A stretch of DNA of 64,000 nucleotides, taken from Theristus sp. LFF4_11 (lineage: Eukaryota; Nematoda; Chromadorea; Monhysterida; Xyalidae). A program made the position numbers and the translations under genes. Shown here in pieces: positions 57,977 through 64,000 of this stretch. The notes beneath the pieces were generated by a model. The model saw nothing but the letters and a program-made list of their open reading frames with translations. It did not search any database and was not told the DNA's origin. The first letter of the stretch is position 1. Every line of letters begins with the position of its first letter. The stretch is taken from assembly GCA_030248135.1 (NCBI GenBank), contig JASANC010001071.1, positions 62,001 to 126,000 of the forward strand. Reading direction: 5' to 3'.

Positions 57977-58250
57977 TGTAATGGCATGTTTAAGCAGCCG
58001 CCTTTTTGTGTACCTTTTGTGTATGCAGGTTGTTGGGTTACGGTAATTGTCGTGTTATAAAGGCTGGGAGCGTGTTTTATTTGCCCAGTCCACCAGTTTT
58101 ATTGTTTGTTCGTTTCGTTTTATCCAGGTCCCGTTTTGTTAACCATTTCATTGTTTCGTACTAAAAAGTGAACTGACCGGATTAACGAAGTAAAAGAAAA
58201 GAAGAAAAGAGGACTGGCCGTTTTATCGACGAGTTGAATAACAATAACAA
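57977..58250 (+). repeat. 5' LTR (matched part)
   Basis: Matches the right-hand LTR over the 274 bases available in the window, with a few substitutions and a small A/G-rich indel (AAGTAAAAGAAAAGAAGAAA here against AAGTAAAAGAGAAAAAAGAG). GTTATAAAGGCTGGG is a plausible TATA region. The true 3' boundary may extend beyond the stated end because the partner copy is cut. Confidence 0.85.
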
Positions 58251-58546
58251 CAAAAGAAATTGATATTTAATTGTGAGACACACCCACGCACACACACATC
58301 CTTGTCACGCACACGTCTTCAAACACAACCGCTCGGATTGTTTTCGGCAGTCTAGAGTGACCATTACATCTAAGGAGGTCCATTTCAGTGGAGGTCCCGC
58401 CGAATTCATCGGTTGCGTGCGCGACGAGGAGTGGAGCGTCCAAACAGTTGAGCCCTTGCACCGCTCGAATGGTCATGGAGGACCGCGGTTAGCTTGGAGC
58501 TCCTGCGATCAACTTCTGTCAATCGAAGCGTCGGGATCGATCAACA

Positions 58547-61258
58547 ATGCCGGTGCTTGAGCGCGAAATGACGGACGAGAGCGAGAGGGACGGCGACCCG
58601 AGTGACAACGAGGGCAATGGCCATGGAGGGTCGCGAGCCCAAAGGACATCTGAGGAGACTGACGCGCGAGACGGAGCGGTGACGGACGGCGACGCTGTGT
58701 TGGATCAGATTGCTGGAGCCGTCAAACACTCGCCGATCAAAAACAACCGAAAACGAGGCCATGGAGGGCCAGCGCCACGAGGCCATGGAGGGCCAGCGCA
58801 CGGGAGAGGAGGAGTAATGACACGTAGCAGTGCACGAGCAGCGTCGAGTGGAGCTGGACAAAGTGTGACGCCGAAAACGACCAAAAAGGTGACGGTGGTC
58901 ACGCCGAGTGAGACGACATCGGTGGTTTTGGAAACGAGCGACGACGAGGGCAATGGCCATGGAGGGTCACGAGCCCAAAGGAGATCCGCGGTGCGAGGAC
59001 CAACAAAAACGAGGGGAAGACCGCGAAAAGTGATCGAACGTCGAGTGAGTTCGACGGAGGAGTCGTCCGACGAAGAGGCACCGATGACGGCAAAAAGGCG
59101 TGAGGTCGTGGCCGGCAAAGCACAAAAGCTGGCAAAAGTGTTCGACAAGTACGACTGGGGAGCGGAATCATGGTGGCGATTCGTAGAGCGCTTGGAGGAC
59201 GCTTGTCACGACAACGGCATCAGCAAGGACGACGAAAAAGCAATAGTCCTGAAGTACATGATGTCAGCCAAGTCGAGGTTGTCGTTCGACACTCTGAATG
59301 TCGATCAGCGAGCATCGTTCAAGGAAGCCGTAAAGGTGTTGGGTGTCATGTTCGGCGAGAAGCTAGCGAAGGCCAGGAGGCTCGAGGAGCTGCGAATGTT
59401 CGAAATGGCGATGGACGCCGACCCGAAGGAGACAGTGAACGAACTGAATCGAATGATGGCACCAATGCTCGCAACAGAGACGAAGGAGAATCGTGATCTT
59501 CGATTGGCACATCAGCTGTACAACTGTCTGCCGGCAAAGCTGCGAAATTGGTTGGTCTTCAAAGAGGTGGACACTGACGATCTCGAAGGAATGGTTCAGG
59601 CCATTGGAGCGATTCAGACGTTCCTGAAAAACGGGGAAGCGATGGAAACAACGACCAACGCTTTCAACCACCAACCGCAGCCGAGCAACAGATGGGGCGC
59701 ACGTGTGAATCGAAGCATGGGACCGCAGCATGGCATCTATCGTGGAGAAGGACGAAACGCAGCCGATATAAGATGCTACGCGTGCAACGAACCTGGTCAC
59801 ACGTTCCGTCAGTGCACAACACTGAACGCCGTGAATTCGCAGCCACAAAATGTGACGATTGGTCTGCTTCAAATCAAACATCAGAAGCCGCACACCAACA
59901 CGTTGCCGTATCTGTCGGTCGAACTGAACGGGGTGAGATGCCGTGCGCTGCGTGATTCGGGTGCAGAAGTGAATGTCGTGCCAGCCGCCTTGCTCGATCG
60001 TATCCGAGCGACAACAGGGAAGCGACCGAAGATCCAGAAATGCGATGTTGTCGGAGTTAGTCTACTCGGAGGTGCGAGTATTCGATTCAGTGGACGAACG
60101 AGATTGTGGGCAAGATCTGGAAACAAAAACACGCACGCTGACTTCTACGTGTTGCCAACGGGGAAAGAGAACGACTGCGAGCATCTGGTGTTTGGCAGGC
60201 CGATGGAGAGCGTGTGGAGCGCTGGATGTGCTGATGCTTGCTGTGCGCCGCCAGTTGAAGTGGACGAAGTGCCGTATTTGCTGCCGGAAGATCAACAGCA
60301 CGCCGAGTTGCCGAACAGCGACAGTCGTTTGGCTGGAAAGATGCTGAAGCTACTGGTTGCAGAGGGCATGTCGAAAGCGGAGGCAATGGAGTGCACGATG
60401 GAGGTGTTGAAACGGCAACTATCACCACGACAACAGCTTGATGGCGAACGTCTGTCTTCGATGGAACATGGTTGTGTACGAACTTGGCAGCGGATGGACA
60501 AAGCCGGAAGCCGCTTCGAGGGTCAACGAGTGTTTGTGTATGGCGCTGAAGCAGCGTTGAGCAGGCCGTTTCAGTTCGAAGGATGTTCGCTTGGTCCGTT
60601 TGTAGTGCTCGCTGAAGAACCGACACACAAATGGGTGGAAGTGATGCGATCTGATGGCTGTGAGATGGATTCGATCTGGGTGCGAAAAGAAAAACTGCGA
60701 AGCGTGGCACCAGAGCTGAAGGATTCAAGTGCAGCATGGTCGACCGAGATGCGTTACAACGAGGCCGAGCAACGTTACGTGCTTGCGGAAACGCCGGCTA
60801 AAGTGCCAACACGTGAAGCATCCATGGAATCGCTGTCAGTGGAAGATCAGGCGATCGAAAGCAGTGACGCAGAGGACCAACTAGAACTGACCGAGACTGC
60901 TGCTTCTGTGCATCGGCTCAATGGCTTGGCAACTCGCACGACCGACAGCTCCAGCGATGAAGACGAAACGACCGACAGCTCCACTGATGAAGACGAAATG
61001 GATGACGACGGCCGAAACTTGTTGCGATTTGTCACAAACAAAGCGGACGATTGTGGCAAGCTGCAGAAGAGCGCCTGTGTAACAGCGAAACGTCAGGAAG
61101 ACGATGTTCGTGTGTTTGAACGGCGATGCTTCAGTTGCAAAGATCTTGGCCACACGTTGCTGTTTTGTCCGAAACGAGCAGCTGTGTATTCGGCGGTGCC
61201 AAGAAAGATCGCTGGTGACTTTGATGCAAGCGGTGGTGTCGTGGTGCGAAGGGCTTGA
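58547..61258 (+). CDS. Gag-protease polyprotein of the LTR element with an integrase-tail-like module
   Basis: 903 codons. Residues 1 to about 190 are acidic/basic, low-complexity and contain several Gly-His-Gly-Gly motifs (GHGGSRAQR, GHGGPAPRGHGGPAHGRGG). From about residue 200 there is a Gag-like capsid region (KVFDKYDWGAESWWRFVERL, KYMMSAKSRLSFDTL, LAHQLYNCLPAKLRNWL), then a CCHC knuckle (CYACNEPGHTFRQC) and an aspartic protease (YLSVELNGVRCRALRDSGAE, with the DSG active site, and a later VVGVSLLGG flap-like part). No reverse transcriptase follows. Instead QRVFVYGAE...GPFVVL...SIWVRKEKLRSV resembles the C-terminal GPY/F-type module of Ty3/gypsy integrases, and a second knuckle (CFSCKDLGHTLLFCP) ends the protein. 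This suggests an in-frame loss of RT, RNase H and integrase core. ATG chosen as the first in the open frame. Confidence 0.85.
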   Translation: MPVLEREMTDESERDGDPSDNEGNGHGGSRAQRTSEETDARDGAVTDGDAVLDQIAGAVKHSPIKNNRKRGHGGPAPRGHGGPAHGRGGVMTRSSARAASSGAGQSVTPKTTKKVTVVTPSETTSVVLETSDDEGNGHGGSRAQRRSAVRGPTKTRGRPRKVIERRVSSTEESSDEEAPMTAKRREVVAGKAQKLAKVFDKYDWGAESWWRFVERLEDACHDNGISKDDEKAIVLKYMMSAKSRLSFDTLNVDQRASFKEAVKVLGVMFGEKLAKARRLEELRMFEMAMDADPKETVNELNRMMAPMLATETKENRDLRLAHQLYNCLPAKLRNWLVFKEVDTDDLEGMVQAIGAIQTFLKNGEAMETTTNAFNHQPQPSNRWGARVNRSMGPQHGIYRGEGRNAADIRCYACNEPGHTFRQCTTLNAVNSQPQNVTIGLLQIKHQKPHTNTLPYLSVELNGVRCRALRDSGAEVNVVPAALLDRIRATTGKRPKIQKCDVVGVSLLGGASIRFSGRTRLWARSGNKNTHADFYVLPTGKENDCEHLVFGRPMESVWSAGCADACCAPPVEVDEVPYLLPEDQQHAELPNSDSRLAGKMLKLLVAEGMSKAEAMECTMEVLKRQLSPRQQLDGERLSSMEHGCVRTWQRMDKAGSRFEGQRVFVYGAEAALSRPFQFEGCSLGPFVVLAEEPTHKWVEVMRSDGCEMDSIWVRKEKLRSVAPELKDSSAAWSTEMRYNEAEQRYVLAETPAKVPTREASMESLSVEDQAIESSDAEDQLELTETAASVHRLNGLATRTTDSSSDEDETTDSSTDEDEMDDDGRNLLRFVTNKADDCGKLQKSACVTAKRQEDDVRVFERRCFSCKDLGHTLLFCPKRAAVYSAVPRKIAGDFDASGGVVVRRA

Positions 61259-63726
61259 GATGGAGGAGAAACGAGAGACCGAGGAAAGATTGGAAAACCA
61301 ACAGCCACTGTTTTGTTTCGTTGCTGCCAATGGACGCCGCTGTTATCGTCTTACTTCATCGTTTTGTTTGACTGGGCTTGGATGGTCGGTATATCCAGCA
61401 GCTGCCAAGTTCCATGTCGTTTTTGCCAATTTCTGGATAGTTGGCGGCGAAAATCAGCAGCAGCAGTAAAAGCGTAAATGGAATTGTTTGGAGCGACTGA
61501 AACACCTGGGAGCAGCCGGCGAATCTGATGTTTTGTTCGATTACACCATCAACAGTTATGGAACAACAGAGTAAACGTCGCAACGCAATAGAGTTGTCTG
61601 TCCGGAAGATTTTCTGCTCGACTGAAACGCCGATGACAATTGCCCACTTCAGAATTCGAGAGCCACAAATTTGCCGGCAAAACAGCAGTTGTTTTTGGAT
61701 GGTGCGTTGATTGTGACGATCGTCAGTTCAGTCGTTGCACGGAAAGGAGACAAAAGGTGTTAGAGCGCTGTCGTCTGCACGATGGGGATGGATCTGCTTT
61801 GTCATGGAGGACAATGTTGAGCAGGGCACGTAAAATCCACTGACGCGCTACTAAATGGAGTGAGCCAATGGAGTGGTGGGCAGCTTTAAATCCACCGGTG
61901 GTCACTTTGTCGAGTGTATAGCGCCAGCTCCAGTTTAGTTTGCAACAACTTTAGCGGCGGTGATGGTGGATGGCCTGAGGACCAACGATTGTCTGAAATC
62001 AAAAATGCAGTTTTCATCTTGTGCAGCGCATGGAAGTTTGCTGTGGCGCGACCTGGCCAGTCATAACCCTGCAAAAACACCGCGTGTCTGCTTGATTCTG
62101 ATGTTGGTGAATTGGAGTGACGACAACTGAAGATGTTACAATCGACTTCTGTGATGAACGGTTGCTGTACTGTGGTTCTGCATTCTGAATTTGCATGACA
62201 GCATCAAACTAAATGGTTGCAGATGCAGGAGCAGCGATCTGAGGTCGGAAAACAGCAGTACGAGACCATGGAGGGCTTGAAATCGGCGACGATGGATGGA
62301 CGATTGGAGTCTGTGAGCGTCAAGCACGAAGGCCATGAGCATGGAGGCTTTTGGTCATCGAGGTGGATGGATGGACGAGCAGTGAGATGCGGATGGCGAC
62401 GGAAAATAATGGAGTTCAAATTCGCAAACACTGAGCAGTTGTGGTTGCGCCGGGGTCGTCGCAAGCTGAAAGGGGGACGGTGGTGGATTCGAAGCGTCGG
62501 GAACCCCCGTTTTCATCCTGGGGAGAGGGTGACTGTTATCGATGATCGTCGATTTTCAACTGCAACTGTTCAACAGCAATTCACCAGCAATTCATTCAGC
62601 AATTCAACAGCACAATAACATTTCAGCAATGGAACAATAAATAATTCAATTGTCGAGCTACTGAAATGGTGATTTATTCGTATGGTAAGAGTAAACAGGT
62701 TTAATGGTAGTTCAGGTGTTTTCAGTCAGTAAAATTTTCTTGAGTTTTAAATTCAGCCTGTTTGTGTTTTTCAATGTTTCCTCGGGTCTCAGAAATTTCA
62801 ATTGTTTGTTTTACTTTGCCGTTTGGGTTTCCGCTTTTTGGTTTGTTCGTTTAAATCACTGGCCACCTTTCAGTAACAGTTTCGTCAATGTCAAACAAAA
62901 TTTTGAATTGGTTTCGCAGTTCATTATTTTCAGTATTTTTGATTTGTTTTGTCAAGTTGCGAGGCCCCCGGTACAGAAGTTGTTTGGATTGTTTCGAGAG
63001 GGGCGGTAAAAACTTGTTGGGTTGCATTAAAAAAGTAGTTTAGCTTTGTATTAAATATGTTGTAATTGTTTTCAAGTTTTCCAGTTTCGTAGTTTCATGG
63101 TATTGATTTTTTTCCGGTCTTTGCAGTTAATGAATTTTAGGTTTTCCGTGTTTGCAGTTCAAGGTTTCAAGTTTGTGTAAATTTCAAGGATTTCAGGCAA
63201 CAGTGATTCTAACAGTTTGTTTTGTTTCATGTTTCCGGTAGATTGATTGTTTGGTTGAAATGTGGGTGTAATTTGGTAACCGTGTGTTTCGTTTTGTTTG
63301 TATTATTCAGGAGCTTGTGCAGGCCTCTGGCATGTTCTCGTGGTTGCGTAGGATTCCGACACTCGGCTACGTAGGGAGAAAATCGTCGCGAGGTCGCTCC
63401 GTATGGGGGAGTAGGGTCCTGTAATGGCCTACTTAAGCCTCGTGCTTGGGCTTTGTGACGGTGGCCTCTGTGCGTGCTGAGAGTGTGCGGTTTGACTGCG
63501 TATAACAGGGTGCGTGCGTGCAGACGCTAAGCTACTCTTTTCTGAGTAATAATTGTGGTCTTGTTTAATTGGTTAACGCTTCTGCGTTCTCGATGCTGTT
63601 TGGTTGTGATTTGAGTTTTGTTGTTTTATTGAGGCTGTTCTGGACGTGCGTTCAGCCGAACCGACACTTCATTGACCGGCACCGTCTTGTCGTGACAGTG
63701 GCAGTCACGAAGTGAAGGGGAGATAC
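61259..63726 (+). other. 3' non-coding part of the LTR element
   Basis: 2.4 kb with no pol or env domain that I can recognise. An ORF at 62217-62618 repeats the CATGGAGG/GHGG theme of Gag and is probably degenerate coding sequence. 62700-63300 is T-rich. At about 63418-63445 TGTAATGGCCTACTTAAGCC resembles the LTR start. The segment ends at the polypurine tract. Confidence 0.55.
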
Positions 63727-64000
63727 TGTAATGGCATGTTTAAGCAGCCGCCTTTTTGTGTACCTTTTGTGTATGCAGGTTGTTGGGTTACGGTAATTGT
63801 CGTGTTATAAAGGCTGGGAGCGTGTTTTATTTGCCCAGTCCACCAGTTTTATTGTTTGTTCGTTTCGTTTTATTCAGGTCCCGTTTTGCTAACCATCTCA
63901 TTGTTTCGTACTAAAAAGTGAACTGACCGGATTAACGAAGTAAAAGAGAAAAAAGAGGACTGGCCGTTTTATCGACGAGTTGAATAACAATAACAACAAA
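63727..64000 (+). repeat. 3' LTR, truncated by the window end
   Basis: Begins TGTAATGGCATGTTTAAGCA directly after the purine tract and matches 57977-58250. The high similarity of the two LTRs, identical at insertion, implies a recent insertion. Confidence 0.85.

Larger units (their letters stand above)
57977..64000 (+). mobile_element. LTR retrotransposon with Gag-protease ORF only, 3' LTR cut by the window edge
   Basis: Direct repeats beginning TGTAATGGCATGTTTAAGCA lie at 57977 and 63727, about 5.75 kb apart, and are nearly identical; the second runs off the window end. A purine tract (GTGAAGGGGAGATA, about 63711-63724) precedes the right repeat as a polypurine tract should. Between them is one ORF (58547-61258) with zinc knuckle and retroviral-type aspartic protease, followed by 2.4 kb without pol. 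The element therefore depends on another element for reverse transcription and integration. A primer-binding site could not be assigned. Confidence 0.88.

Noticed and set aside
58541..59893. Several minus-strand ORFs of 90-176 codons across the Gag region
   Set aside because: Shadow frames of the long plus-strand Gag-protease ORF, which has recognisable zinc knuckle and protease motifs.

Overview
This is animal nuclear DNA. Every recognisable gene is split by spliceosomal introns, and joining the exons at GT(or GC)-AG borders restores reading frame at each junction. The gene set (DEG/ENaC channel, LIN-41/TRIM71-type TRIM-NHL protein, two tandem bestrophins, ankyrin/SOCS-box protein, complex I NDUFB8, HMG-CoA synthase) is metazoan. 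Bestrophin and DEG/ENaC genes together with a lin-41-like gene suggest an invertebrate, perhaps a nematode with a large, repeat-rich genome. That assignment is an inference and the species is not determined.

Layout. 1-3971 (-): DEG/ENaC subunit, ten exons in the window; the second transmembrane helix lies beyond base 1. 3972-7593: no gene seen. 7594-15108 (+): LIN-41-like gene with RING, two B-boxes, coiled coil, filamin domain and only the first part of the NHL propeller. 15109-22548: no gene; a 370-bp satellite array followed by nested non-autonomous hAT elements with 8-bp target duplications. 22549-24876 (+): complete NDUFB8, its start codon 13 bp from the edge of a hAT-like element. 25706-29633 (+): complete HMG-CoA synthase. 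30983-34138 (-): complete ankyrin/SOCS-box gene. 36167-41445 (-): complete bestrophin. 43576-53008 (-): a second bestrophin lacking exons 2-5, with a 4.1-kb TTAA-flanked foldback element cutting into exon 6. 53009-57976: no gene, scattered MITEs. 57977-64000 (+): an LTR retrotransposon with one long Gag-protease ORF and no reverse transcriptase, RNase H or integrase core.

The host genes do not form an operon or an obvious pathway. NDUFB8 and HMG-CoA synthase are neighbours on the same strand 829 bp apart, and the two bestrophins are a head-to-tail duplication. What dominates the window is mobile DNA: a tRNA-derived SINE (three copies), at least eight TIR families (hAT, Tc1/mariner-like, TTAA-flanked, and a MITE family that carries two TGACGTCA sites per copy), two decayed mariner-like elements and the LTR element. 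Splice donors are unusually relaxed, with T at +3 in about a third of the introns I placed.

All exon borders were set by eye from reading frame, splice motifs and protein-family resemblance. No alignment or database search was run.
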